This document shows, piece after piece, positions 24,105-34,927 of a stretch of 64,000 bases of DNA. The number at the start of each line of letters is the position of its first letter. Position 1 is the first letter of the stretch. Below the pieces are notes generated by a model. The model worked only from the letters and a program-made list of their open reading frames with translations. It ran no database searches and had not been told where the DNA came from. This DNA comes from Mixophyes australis (lineage: Eukaryota; Chordata; Amphibia; Anura; Limnodynastidae), in assembly GCA_036250195.1 (NCBI GenBank), contig JAVHZZ010000011.1, positions 1,933,001 through 1,997,000 of the forward strand, written 5' to 3'. Made by a program: the position numbers and the translations under genes.

Positions 24105-24112
24105 CAGCTGGA

Positions 24113-24160
<48 letters not shown>

Positions 24161-24445
24161 TTTTATTTATAGGGCGCCACTAGGTATCCGTAGCGCCGTA
24201 CAGGGACAGACAGAAACACGATACAGGGTGAGACAGCACAGTACAGTTAACAGAAATCACAGTAACTCAGAAGCTCAATGTACAGCTAGATGAGAGATGA
24301 GCCCCCAGCGGGGTAGAAGGGCAGGAGGACCTCACGGAAGAGACAAGGAGCTGGAGAGCAGAGTTAAGGTGGTGGAGAACAGAAGGAGAGGAGGCCCTGC
24401 TCGGAGGTGGGGGGGGGGGGGGGGCTGCTGCTGCTGCTGCTGCTT
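24105..24445 (-). mobile_element. Retroposon with (ATT)n tail nested in the hAT relic
   Basis: On the minus strand it ends with a GGCGCTACGGATACCTAG-like tail, then GGCGCCCTATAAATAAA, then (AAT)n of about 45 bp. Its other end runs into a G-run and (CTG)n at 24411-24445. The tail style resembles the L2/SINE tails elsewhere in the window. It splits the hAT transposase between IVKA and HHIPCFAH. Confidence 0.68.
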
Positions 24446-24747
24446 TCACAATATTGGTGGCATCATCAAAAATTACATATCCTGAAGAGAGTCCAAACGG
24501 GATAAGCCATGTTGCAATGACATCCCTTAGTTTTTCAAACAGGTTGTCATCGGTATGCCTCTTAGTGAATACGGTGATGCACAGAGTAGCCTAAATACAG
24601 CGCCTTTGAATAATCTGGCGTTGTTGCGTACATGCTGCTGCTGTTCCTGCTGGTGAAGGCGAATCACCAACCCAGTGGGCTGTCACAGTCATATAATCTT
24701 TAGTTTGCCCAGTTCCGCTTGTCCACATATCTGTGGTTAAATGTACA

Positions 24748-24993
24748 CAGGAGCGGATCTAGAAGTTTATTTTACGGGGAGCGATTTAGTCAACGCCCCC
24801 TTTCTGACAGCTAAGGCTGCCAGTGGATGCACACTAGGTGCAGGTCCGTTCGGCAGAGACAGGCAGGGAGAGTGTGCTGCCCGGCTGCTGTGATTGTGTT
24901 TTAAACACACTCTCCCTGCCTGTCTCTGCCGAACGGACCTGCACATAGTATGCAGCCACCAGCAGCAGCCCCCCCCCCCTGGATCCGCCACTG
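24748..24993. mobile_element. hAT-type MITE with 37-bp perfect internal palindrome
   Basis: Ends are CAGGAGCGGATCTAG and the inverse of CAGTGGCGGATCCAG. The flanks aatgtaca and agtttaca match at 6 of 8 bases. Arms 24840-24876 and 24906-24942 are perfect inverted copies over 37 bp with a 29-bp loop. It is inserted in the hAT relic upstream of the TTDMWTS block. Confidence 0.88.
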
Positions 24994-25190
24994 AGTTTAC
25001 AGTGGGTAGAATGGCATTTTTTACCCCAATAATTACATTTTATGGAACCTTCTGGTAGAGGTGAGGAATGGCTTTTCTAGTAAAATGGAGTCGTGATGGA
25101 ATTTGGTAACGGGGACACAAGACATCAATTAACTGTTTAATAAAGTTAAGTGTAGATTGTTAGAGTGGAAATCTCAGTGGTTTATCTCTT

Positions 25191-27507
25191 TCCAGATCCC
25201 TCAGTGTACAGGGAATGCAGCATGGCAGATTGACAATGGGAGAGGATTCCTTTAGTTTCCCCGAGAAGTTGGGATAATGCAACATGACTACACAATTTCG
25301 ATGAGATAGATGTCACAGACTGGAAAACAAACCTCTTTCTTTTTGTATACTGTACAGCTCGTGTTATAAATGTATTTTTCTTTGCTCTTTAATATTGGCA
25401 GTGAGAATATTTCCTAGATCCTGTAAAATGTGGCAGAACCTGGTCATTATGCTATTTTCCTCCAGGAATGAAGCAGTGTAGGTCAAACAAAGTAATGTCT
25501 CTCATTATTTAAGCTGCATTGTTTGGAACTCACCAGCAGTAACAGCTGCAGGGGTATTCTTTGTAAATGTGCTGGAATTTACATTACAAACAATCACAAT
25601 AATACCTGACTAAGGGACATGTGTTCAAGGCCTCTGTACCGCTAACAGCATTATTCCTTCTTTATGTTGTGAAGAAATATAAAAGTCAGTAATTACATTG
25701 TCACAGATGCATTTTCTTTATTGTTTAGCGGAACATATTAATATTCATTCTCGTCTTGTTGGATGCGACACTACCGGTAAATCGGTTGCATAAATAGGAT
25801 TATGACCATGAAGGACACATAATGGATGAATTACTGCTGGACATTAAAGCATGACCTTGACTGCTCCCTACTCAGGATAATTGACCACTACCACAACATC
25901 CTCGCTGTCTGTTATTAGTACATGTGTTTATTTTTGCTGATCTTTTGGACTTTAGAGAAGACAGAAGTAGGAGGGAAGCTATATCAAGGCTTGTTTCATA
26001 TCTTTTTTATAGTGACACTTTTTAGTAAAAAGTGCCTGATACAGGCGAAAAAGCTGAACTGATAAAGCATTCCATGCCAGTTATGCCTATGACCCATTTA
26101 TGTGCATCTTTCAATCTATAGAAAACATTACTGATAACAAGGATACTACAAGCCTGTCACTCAGACTGAGGCTGGAGATAGAAAATTGCCCCCTCCAGAT
26201 GACATATAAAGCATCATGAATGTCCAATAATAGTAGATGAGTCACAGTATAATAATACTATTTGAATGTGCTTGTTATTTTAAATCACAAATGGAAAAAT
26301 ATATTTATTGGATTTTACTGTAAACACTTATACTTGACACACAATAACAGCTGAATTGTTGGTGTCAGATTTTATAAAGACAATGTAAATATTAGCTCAG
26401 GTACAAACATCGCTACTTTACTATATACTTACTCTGTTTTTATGTATGATTTGTATTGTGTCTAATATGTTATGGCCAATGATTATGTCGCTGCGTTGTA
26501 GATATTTGTGGCGCCTTAATAATAAATGATGGTGACCAGCAATTCTACTGAATCAAAGCTGTTAGTTATATGAAATGTCCATTTCATTTTAAAACCACAG
26601 TTACTTGCTGTTCTTATCCACTAGCCATATGAGCTGACACTCTCCTGCTTGTTTTTTCATATAAGAGAATAACTGTATACAGCATGTAATCAATATTGTT
26701 TGTTGGATGATGATATTTGTATTAATTGATATTAACTTTGGGTACTTCCATTGTTATTTTATCAAATCAGACAGCGGCAGCTACTTGGTGAGACTGGTTA
26801 GAGAACATAAATAATATTCTATATATGTATATGTCATACTCACATCTGTCCCACTTACCACAATCCTCCAACCCTCCCATCTTGCTGTCTGGCTGAGCTG
26901 TGTTGTACGTGACAGACACAGTGATTACAATAAATCATGTTTACAATAAATATGAAATATTGAATAATCTTTAATTACTCGGCTTCATGAGTTACCACTA
27001 ATTATAACGCTGACTAATCCAGATTGTGGCCACATGCTACATATAGATTGTTTCTGCTCCTTGTACGTTTTCATTTGCACTTTGAGTTGAACAATTCTTG
27101 CACCTTTTTAACGTAAAGCTGATTTTCTCGGGTGTTCCCCAATAATGCAGGCTGCCTTTTTCAAAATGTTTTTGTGGGGGAGATGGATACGGCTACAGAG
27201 CCAGCTTGAACACATTTACATTTCAGCTCTCAAGCTTGTTCCTGAGGAGAGGATCCCCTGCTCTCTGAGTCAGAGTCCTCCGTGTACATAAAAGTATAGG
27301 AAGCAGGGTGGGAGGATGCTGTTCTTATAATTGGAGCCCCCGGTCCCCATAGAGGTTGTGTGGTTTCCCTATATTTGGAATCTACAAGAACAGAGGATAG
27401 AAATGGGAGCTTGAGGTCTGTGCTCTCCCCATTGTTTCTATCAATGAGCTTCCATCACTTGCTGTTTCATAGTCTTAGTTAATATAAATGTTTTTTGTCT
27501 CTTTCAG
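25191..27507. other. Intron 5 right part, single-copy
   Basis: 2.3 kb with no array. I saw no splice-bounded frame with coding character until the acceptor of exon 6. The first few hundred bases may still belong to the hAT element. Confidence 0.45.
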
Positions 27508-27717
27508 CTGACACAGAAGTTGAAGGCTCCAGCGAATGTGACCATTAAAAACCTGACATCCGACGCACTGAAGAATCTGGGGGACGCAGCTGTTGACCTA
27601 AGCTTACAGCAGATAGTTAACCTAAGTACTGCTGCAGTAGAGGGTTCTCTGCAAAGCCTGGGAAGTGTCAGTGGATGGACCAAGTCTCAGATGCAAGTTA
27701 TCGTCAAGAAAGTAAAT
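27508..27717 (+). CDS. Mesothelin-like exon 6
   Basis: 210 bp, phase 0 in and out; the longest exon found. The acceptor is ttttgtctctttcag and the donor gtaggt. Residues 207-276 include NVTIKNLTSDALKNLGDAAV and a second Leu/Ser helical repeat ending SGWTKSQMQVIVKKVN. This is the clearest family-type repeat: LG at the centre, then a polar turn, then a long amphipathic helix. Confidence 0.87.
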
Positions 27718-28092
27718 GTAGGTCCGCTCTACATTTATCTGTGTAACATATGTAACCCCCTGTCACTGTGTGTGGTGTGGTGTGCAATGGGTACACAGTG
27801 CACCTCCTTCTCAAGCCCTAGCCAGCTGATGGGCATGGGTGTAAATGACCAGGGGGTTCCTGCACATGCAGGTGTCTCTTTGTAAGTAGTGGGACACAGG
27901 TAATGTCACTTTGGGGTGCAGTGCAATAAGTCAGAATAATTTGAGAGCCAGAACATCTCTATGACAAACTGAACTCTTTATTTACTCTGCTCTTCCTCCA
28001 GCACGATAATTATAATGATTGCAGCAGTAAAGAGATATATACAGCTCCTTACTCTCTCCAGCACAGGTCTTAATGTTATCTAGATATTATAT

Positions 28093-28351
28093 CATACTTA
28101 CCAACTTTCTTCAGCTCCCTTCCGGGAGCCTGCCAGTGGAGGTGGGCGTGAGGGGGGCGGGGCACCAAAATCGCATTTTTTGGGGCCAAACACCGCGATT
28201 CCCCGGGAATCGCTGCATTTGGGACCTAATTCTGCCCACTTCCTAGTGAAGTGGGCAGAATTCGGGAGTTTGCCACACTCACCCAGGATTCCGGGAGACT
28301 CTCGCAAAATGCGGGAGTCTCCCGGACATTCCGGGAGAGATGTCAAGTATG
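28093..28351. mobile_element. GC-rich MITE, CATACTTGCC family, copy 2
   Basis: Ends catacttaccaac and tgtcaagtatg, inverted. The flanks tattatat (28085-28092) and tgttatat (28352-28359) match at 7 of 8 bases. The interior shares ccgggagactc and tcccggacattccgggagag with the copy at 8611. It lies in intron 6. Confidence 0.86.
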
Positions 28352-28500
28352 TGTTATATTACGTAGTTCACATGTCTCCTACACTCCAGTACTCCATACT
28401 TCACTGCAGTTCTGCTTTCTCTGCAGGGGCATTCACATGGATGATAACAGAAAGACAGCTTCTCCTCAATGCAGTTCTGACACACGCTGTGTAACTCTCA

Positions 28501-29237
28501 TCTGCAGCTCACCCCTCCTCTGTGTTCTCCCAGCCCCTAGCTCTGACACATCTCTGTGTACTCTCAGCCACTGGGCTCTGACACTTCTCTGTGTAACTCT
28601 CAGCCACTGGGCTCTGACACTCCTCTGTGTTCTCCCAGCTCCTGGCTCAGACACATCTGTTTACTCTCAGCCACTGGGCTCTGACACATCTCTGTGTAGC
28701 TCTCAGCCACTGGGCTCTGACACATCTCTGTGTACTCTTAGCCACTGGGCTCTGACACTTCTCTGTGTTGTCCCAGCTCCTGGCTCAGACACTTCTCTGT
28801 GAAGCGCTCGGCCACTGGGCTCTAATACTTCTCTGTGTGCTTCTGGCTCTGACACTTCTTTGTGTAGCTCTCAACCAATGGGCTCTGACACTTCTCTGTG
28901 TTCTCCTAGCTCCTGGCTTTGACACTTCTCTGTAAAGCTCTCATCCACTGGGCTCTGACACTTCTCTGATTACTCTCAGCCACTGGGTTCTGACACTTCT
29001 CTGAGTACTCTCAGCCACTGGGCTCTGACACTTCTCTGTGTTCTCCTAGCTCCTGGCTTTGACACTTCTCTGTGAAGCTCTCAGCCACTGGGCTCTGACA
29101 CTTCTCTGTGAAGCGCTCAGCCACTGGGCTCTGACACTTCTCTGTGTTCTCCTAGCTCCTGGCTTTGACACTTCTTTGTGTAGCTCTCAGCCACTGGGCT
29201 CTGACACTTCTCTGTGAAGCTCTCAGCCACTTGGCTC
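28501..29237. repeat. 35-bp degenerate minisatellite, about 21 copies
   Basis: Unit core cagccactgggctctgacac followed by ttctctgtgt. Copies differ by many substitutions and by gctcctggctttgacac variants, so this array is older than the others. It lies in intron 6. Confidence 0.92.
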
Positions 29238-30355
29238 TCTACTTCAGCTACACTGAGTCTCATTAGGGTCTTTTCCATGCAAAATGCCCCTCTCTCCCTC
29301 TCTCTCTCAGGGTTCTCTTTAATAATATGGGGTTCTCCTCTCTGGGATTAGGGACTCCTCTCCTCTGTATATGCAGCCACACTACTGCATGCAGCAACCT
29401 CCCTGTCTCTTTTGGGGTCCTTCCACTTTTGGGGCTCTCCCACTCTTGCTTAGGGGACAGTAGTGTGTGTCTCTAGGCAGCACCTGTCACTCACCCGCTC
29501 CTGGGCAATGCTGGGGGACCCTGGGACCTTCACTACACTGTCCCACGTCCCCAGCTTTCATATCAGCTCTCCAGGTCTGTGTCTTTCACTGTGTGCCTTA
29601 ACATTACCCAATCCCCCCTTGCTGACAGTCCCTCCTTCTTCTCACTCTAGCAGGCTGGGGTTTGTTGTCAGCACCACAACCAGCCTAAGTTACTGGGGTG
29701 TGTGGTTCCTTTTAATGCCATTAGTGGGTCTTACATATATAACTACCATTTACCAACTACCGTACGTAACATACATCTGTTTGTTTTCATGATGCTTCTT
29801 CACCCCCTGGAGATATCACAATAAATGGTTGGTGTGAAAAGATGATAAATAGAGAATAATATCCCGCAGGGACAACTTGCGTTATGCCAGCTCCATGATT
29901 GGTCTTCACTATACAAAGTGAAACTCGGGGGAAATTACGGATGTCTGGAAATCCCCCTGCAGTCACTATATACTATAGGGAGGAAGAGGGAAATCTTGCT
30001 GCTGGCAGTGTGGATGTATACTATGTCGGGATACTGGTATGCCAACTCTAAGACCTGCAGAAGCTGCTTGCATGGTCTTCAACATCCTTAGAGTATGATT
30101 TGCTCACCAATACTTGGCTGACCCCAGGTCTTGATCTCTAGGTAGTGCAGACTGACAAGTACCGATGTGGGATGTGATTTGGGAAGTACCAGTGTCAGGC
30201 AAAAGTCCACAAAGAAGGAAGTACAACAAAGTAAAATCCCAAATCAAAGTCAGGGCAGGCTGAGTTCTAGCAAAGTCCAAAATCCATATATATATAAACA
30301 GAGAACAGCGCCGTTGATGATACCACCTGAGCACCAAGGAAACATTGCTGATAAT
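29238..30355. other. Intron 6 stretch
   Basis: CT-rich at the left, then single-copy sequence. No gene or array is supported. Confidence 0.4.
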
Positions 30356-30667
30356 GGGTCTGATTCATTAAGGAAACTTAAGCAAACAATTGAGTAAGTT
30401 TTCTTACTCAAGTTTTCTGGACAAATCCATGTTACAATGCAAGGGGTGGAAATTATTTTGCACATAAAGAAAATACTGTCTGTTTTGTCATGTAGCACAC
30501 AAATATTTGATAGCTTATTTGTACACGGAAATTTAAAGTTGACCTAGGACATGTCCTACCCCAACTATACATCTGCCATCACATTTTAAATGTACCTCCC
30601 CTCCAATGCAACATGGTTTTGCCTTACTTGTTTACTTTTGCTAAACTTTCTTTAATGAATCAGGCCC
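30356..30667. mobile_element. MITE with GGGYCTGATTCATTAA ends
   Basis: The left end gggtctgattcattaagg and the right end ctttaatgaatcaggccc are inverted copies. The similarity extends inward (aaacttaagca opposite tgctaaactt). The target duplication is unclear. A lone right-end-like cttaatgaatcaggccc also occurs at about 15510. Confidence 0.8.
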
Positions 30668-31276
30668 AGTGACTAAGAGCCTTTGCGTTATAGTATTTTA
30701 TCCCCTATTTTTAATGTACATAATGGCAAAGGGGGGCGCACATTGAAACAGGCTAGTGAGAGTGCCCCAATTGTGCGTTCATTCCTTAACTGCGCGCTCA
30801 GGCCACCTTACACCCATGACAACAACCTCTCCTCCCCCTGTCTTGTGTACAATTACCATGTCCAGGCCATTGGGTGATATTACTAAATAGACCCTAGGCA
30901 CTAATCCTTCAATGTAATCCGTATGTCCTCATGGCGTTGGCATCTTATATTGTCTATGAAGTGGTGTTATTCCTAAAGTGAAGGAAATTTCCTGACACCT
31001 TGATGAGCTGGTGATGTGTACCTGTCCGTGTGTGAGGTATGACTTGGTGTAGACCTGGTATCACCTTTCTGCAGGAAAAGACAATGGAGTTCCCAGGAAC
31101 AGGTAACATATAAGTACATTTATATTGACAATTATATTTGTCACTGGTATTACGTGGATTTCTGGCATCAGTAAAAACATACAAAAGATAATTTGGTGGC
31201 CACAATTCACCAGAGAGCCCCAGTTTACCTAACTCTTTACCCGTTACCGCACTGAGGACCTACTCCTTACCTCTAG
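30668..31276. other. Intron 6 end
   Basis: No gene is seen. The string tactaaatagaccc near 30875 resembles a right end of another repeat family. The acceptor of exon 7 follows. Confidence 0.4.
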
Positions 31277-31444
31277 GTGACTGACCAGAAGCTGCAGCAG
31301 ATGGGCTCTCTCATGGCTGGGATTCCTACAGGACAGCTGCAGACACTGAGCGGCAGCGCCCTTCTGCAGGCGGTGTCCAATCAGAGCATGGCTGACGTTG
31401 TGGACAGTATGACATCAGCACAGAGCAAAGCCATCGTCAGCCAG
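31277..31444 (+). CDS. Mesothelin-like exon 7
   Basis: 168 bp, phase 0 in and out. The acceptor is ccttacctctag and the donor gtgaga. Residues 277-332 read VTDQKLQQMGSLMAGIPTGQ and onwards, with the sequon NQS. The 51-bp array begins 5 bp after its donor. Confidence 0.87.
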
Positions 31445-32205
31445 GTGAGACATGGAGAGACAGCGTGTCACATGTATGTTATCTGTATCACCCAGTAGTT
31501 ACATGGAGAGACAGCGTGTCACATGTATGTTATCTGTATCACCCAGTAGTTACATGGAGAGACAGCGTGTCACATGTATGTTATCTGTATCACCCAGTAG
31601 TTACATAGAGAGATAGCATGTCACATGTATGTTATCTGTATCACCCAGTAGTTACATAGAGAGATAGCATGTCACATGTATGTTATCTGTATCACCCAGT
31701 AGTTACATAGAGAGATAGCATGTCACATGTATGTTATCCATATCACCCAGTAGTTACATAGAGAGATAGCATGTCACATGTATGTTATCTATATCACCCA
31801 GTAGTTACATGGAGAGACAGCGTGTCACATGTATGTTATCTATATCACCCAGTAGTTACATAGAGAGATAGCGTGTCACATGTATGTTATCTGTATCACC
31901 CAGTAGTTACATAGAGAGATAGCATGTCACATGTATGTTATCTATATCACCCAGTAGTTACATGGAGAGACAGCGTGTCACATGTATGTTATCTGTATCA
32001 CCCAGTAGTTACATAGAGAGATAGCATGTCACATGTATGTTATCCATATCACCAAGTAGTTACATAGAGAGACAGCGTGTTACATGTATGTTATCCATAT
32101 CACCCAGTAGTTACATAGAGAGACAGCGTGTCACATGTATGTTATCCATATCACCCAGTAGTAACATGGAGAGATAGCGTGTCACATGTATGTTATCCAT
32201 ATATC
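31445..32205. repeat. 51-bp minisatellite, about 15 copies, starting in the splice donor
   Basis: Units start acatggagagacagcgtgtc and end cacccagtagtt. The first unit begins at intron position +6, directly after gtgag. Variants change ggag/agag and ctgtatc/ccatatc. It fills half of intron 7. Confidence 0.97.
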
Positions 32206-33091
32206 ATACATTAATACATTTCCCCCTATGTATAAAATAATCTGCACTTTTCTGTTGGTTTTGCAATTTGCAGCTTGGTGCATTACACTATTTGTAATCT
32301 TTCCTTGTAAAACAATCAGGATGGCGGTTTCAGAACTGGCACAGTGAAATGTTGCAGTTTGTTGTATGGTTTTTACCTATAGTAAATCTGACGGTTTACA
32401 AACCACATAAACTCGCCAAGAAGCGCACTTTAGTAACTCTCCCCCTTTATGAATGTCAGCGCGTCGTTACGCCGGTCACTTCTGGGAGTTCGGAGAGCAC
32501 ACAACTAACCCTATAATCAGTACTATTGGTATCAGTTAGATGGGCTGCATACATGTTGCTGTATCCATATTAATGAAAGGGTTAATAAGCTGAGAGAGGG
32601 ATATAAATGTGCATGATGGAGGGACGGATATTACAGCCGGTGTTATATAGACTGAGATACGAATCGTTGTCACTAATTAGTGATACATGTCAGCTGCTGG
32701 GTATCCGACGCTTGTAAGATAGATTATTATTCTGAGAGACAAGCAGAAAATAACAGCCGTGTCAGCAGCACAGCCATCCATGTAATCAGACCACCTGTCA
32801 CTATCAAATAACAGATCACCTATTAATTGTTTATAATGAGCTTTTCATATATTTCACTAATTGCTCCAGGCGGCCTCTTCCATTTCCTATATATAATGCC
32901 ACTGGCTGTAGTATGCAAATCACTGCCAGGAGATTAGAAGAAGCATTGTAGCTTTAGGGAGAATTATAACTGTACTTATCTTATTGATAGTGATGATTAT
33001 AATCCAGAGTTCTAGATAAACCCCTATATATATATAGATATATATATATAATGAAGGTCCTCTGTAACACAACTATGGCCTCATTTCCCAG
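32206..33091. other. Intron 7 remainder
   Basis: Single-copy sequence with a (TA) stretch at 33025-33050. No gene is seen. Confidence 0.4.
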
Positions 33092-33094
33092 CAG

Positions 33095-33241
33095 GCACTG
33101 AAGGACGGAAACGCAAGTAGTGTTTTGAGGCAGCTGCCAGATAGCTTGTTACAGTACGTACCGGCAGCTGCATTCAAGGATGTGAATGGCTCCTCCGCTG
33201 CAGAATTACTGAGCAGATCCCAGGCTCTGCGAAAGTCTCAG
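33095..33241 (+). CDS. Mesothelin-like exon 8
   Basis: 147 bp, phase 0 in and out. A NAGNAG-type acceptor (cccagcag) allows a start at 33092 or 33095, which adds or drops one Gln without changing frame. The donor is gtgaga. Residues 333-381 include ALKDGNASSVLRQLPDSLLQ, with sequons NAS and NGS. It is followed by an 88-bp intron. Confidence 0.85.
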
Positions 33242-33329
33242 GTGAGAAAACGTGGCAACAACTGTCCAACAGTGACACAAGGTCCTGATTCATATATGAA
33301 TACCAATAGATTCCATTGTGATATTACAG

Positions 33330-33388
33330 GTCCTGACTTTGGTGAAGAAGATTCCCCTGAACACACTGAATAGCAGCCAGAGTATAAG
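33330..33388 (+). CDS. Mesothelin-like exon 9 (59-bp small exon)
   Basis: 59 bp, phase 0 in, phase 2 out. The acceptor is tgtgatattacag; the donor gtacag is weak. Residues 382-401 read VLTLVKKIPLNTLNSSQSI, with the sequon NSS. Its existence is supported because it converts phase 0 from exon 8 into the phase 2 that exon 10 requires. Confidence 0.75.
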
Positions 33389-34743
33389 GTACAGAGATCG
33401 TCCCCGAAGTAACCAGGACTCCTTGGTGCCCCAGTTCTCCCAGGTGTCCTGTTTTTTGGCGCTGTTAATAACACTTTCCTAGCGCCCCTGTAGGGTTGCA
33501 AAATGCGCATTTCCGCCCTGTGCATGCGCATCATTAATGTCCATATACAGATTCACTCCTTGCGCTTAGAAAGGCGGAACGAGGTAGGTAAGGGGCAGAA
33601 AAGCAGAGTACAGTAAGGGGGTGTGTGATTGTGGCAGAACCAGAGGGGCTGTTTTTTTCCTGGGGGGGCTCAAAGTTTGTTTGGGTTCCAGTTTCCCTAG
33701 GGAAAAGGCTGGATCTGTGTCCCTCTACAACCGGGGGCCCCACGCTGCGGGTTTCCTTGTCATAGTGCCCCCAGCATGTCATAGCCTCGTGCTGCTTTTC
33801 CATGGGGACCCTGAGCTGTTCACCTCCCTGCAGCCTACGAAGGGCTGGTGCATAGTTTACTTTTTGGGGTAAAGTGGTATAATTTTCAAATTAATTTCTG
33901 GAATTCTTTTTTTACACTACAAAAGTCTAAGCAGATCATTGTATCTTTCCTACAGGGGTCGCGCACGCAAAACATGACAGGTAGCAGAGTTCTGTAGTCA
34001 TTCTGTCCTCCTTGTGCGCTCACTTGGTGTAGAGGCAGCAGTACAAGAGAATATTGCAGTAAGCGGCTTTACTGCTGTTATCGTGGATCAGTCTGTTATT
34101 ATTCCCACTAGTAAAGGACATGTCAGAAGAAAGTCCCACAAATGGCCCCCAACACGCGCTTCATAATCTCACAAAACATAAATGATGATAATAATTAGTG
34201 TGAAGAATTTCATTTAAAAAATGAAAACCGCCAACATCCCACTCACCGGGTGTAGTGGGAGGACAGGCGCATCTTCTAACACTAAGTGTCTCCTCCAAAA
34301 CACCTCCAAGAATCAGAGGAGAGATGTATGTAGTCAAATATCATTCTCTGCAAATGTGGGAGTAAGTTCTGAGCTGCCGAGAGGGATCTGCTAGTGGTCC
34401 ATGCAGTCACCCCCCTCCCCCAGCAATGGGCCCCCTAGAGCTCTGGGCCCCGGACAGTAATCTCATCCAGTACAAGTAATTGGGGCTGCGCTTCTCATCT
34501 CATTCTCATCTCATGTCTTTTCACTGACGTCCGACTGCCCAGGTAATATTGGGCATCGGTCACATTCCCAGCCAGCTCATAGTGTTACTATTTAGGCTGA
34601 AGGTAAATGATAGAAATACTAAAACAACTCAGAATGATTCTATGAAGATTTTACCATTTTCCATCAATTAGGGAGAATGTAAATACAGAACCCTGACTCT
34701 TATCTGTTATTATGGGATCATTGTGTATCCTCGTGTCTTCTAG
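33389..34743. other. Intron 9
   Basis: 1.35 kb without an array. It contains G/C-rich text around 33640-33740. Short frames here have no splice support. Confidence 0.4.
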
Positions 34744-34849
34744 TGATATGAAGTCCAGTATTCAGGGATTGTCCTGTGAGGATCTGAAGCAGCTTAATAC
34801 TGATGCCCTGGTAGCTGTGGGAAGAAGCCCCTTTGCCTCTCGCTATCTG
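34744..34849 (+). CDS. Mesothelin-like exon 10
   Basis: 106 bp, phase 2 in, phase 0 out. The acceptor is tcctcgtgtcttctag and the donor gtatgt. Residues 401-436 include IQGLSCEDLKQLNTDALVAV. The giant TIR-flanked 11-bp array begins about 80 bp after its donor. Confidence 0.85.
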
Positions 34850-34927
34850 GTATGTAGGAATAATGTATCCATGGGAAGCCCCCCATACACCCTGCGGTAT
34901 ATGGACACCACTACTGGGCTGAACTAA

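Larger units (their letters stand above)
23254..25190 (-). pseudogene. hAT (ZBED-type) transposase relic with two nested insertions
   Basis: Read on the minus strand from about 25150: QLIDVLCPRYQIPSR and KAIPHLYQKVP, then (after the MITE) LTTDMWTSGTGQTKDYMTVT followed by AHWV, then IFDDATNIVKA, then (after the second insertion) HHIPCFAHTIYLVVQSFLKN, VVTRWNFICL, then PLIRLLEKHVEKLKEEMK and MLDPRFKSNVFSLFPT. TDxWTS, CxAHxxxLVVQ, TRWN and LDPRFK are hallmarks of hAT transposases. Stops and frameshifts make it non-functional. A C-terminal dimerisation region was not found. Confidence 0.88.

Noticed and set aside
24411..24445. G-run plus (CTG)n as a possible functional triplet repeat
   Set aside because: Only about six CTG units at the edge of a nested retroposon; a simple-repeat by-product.
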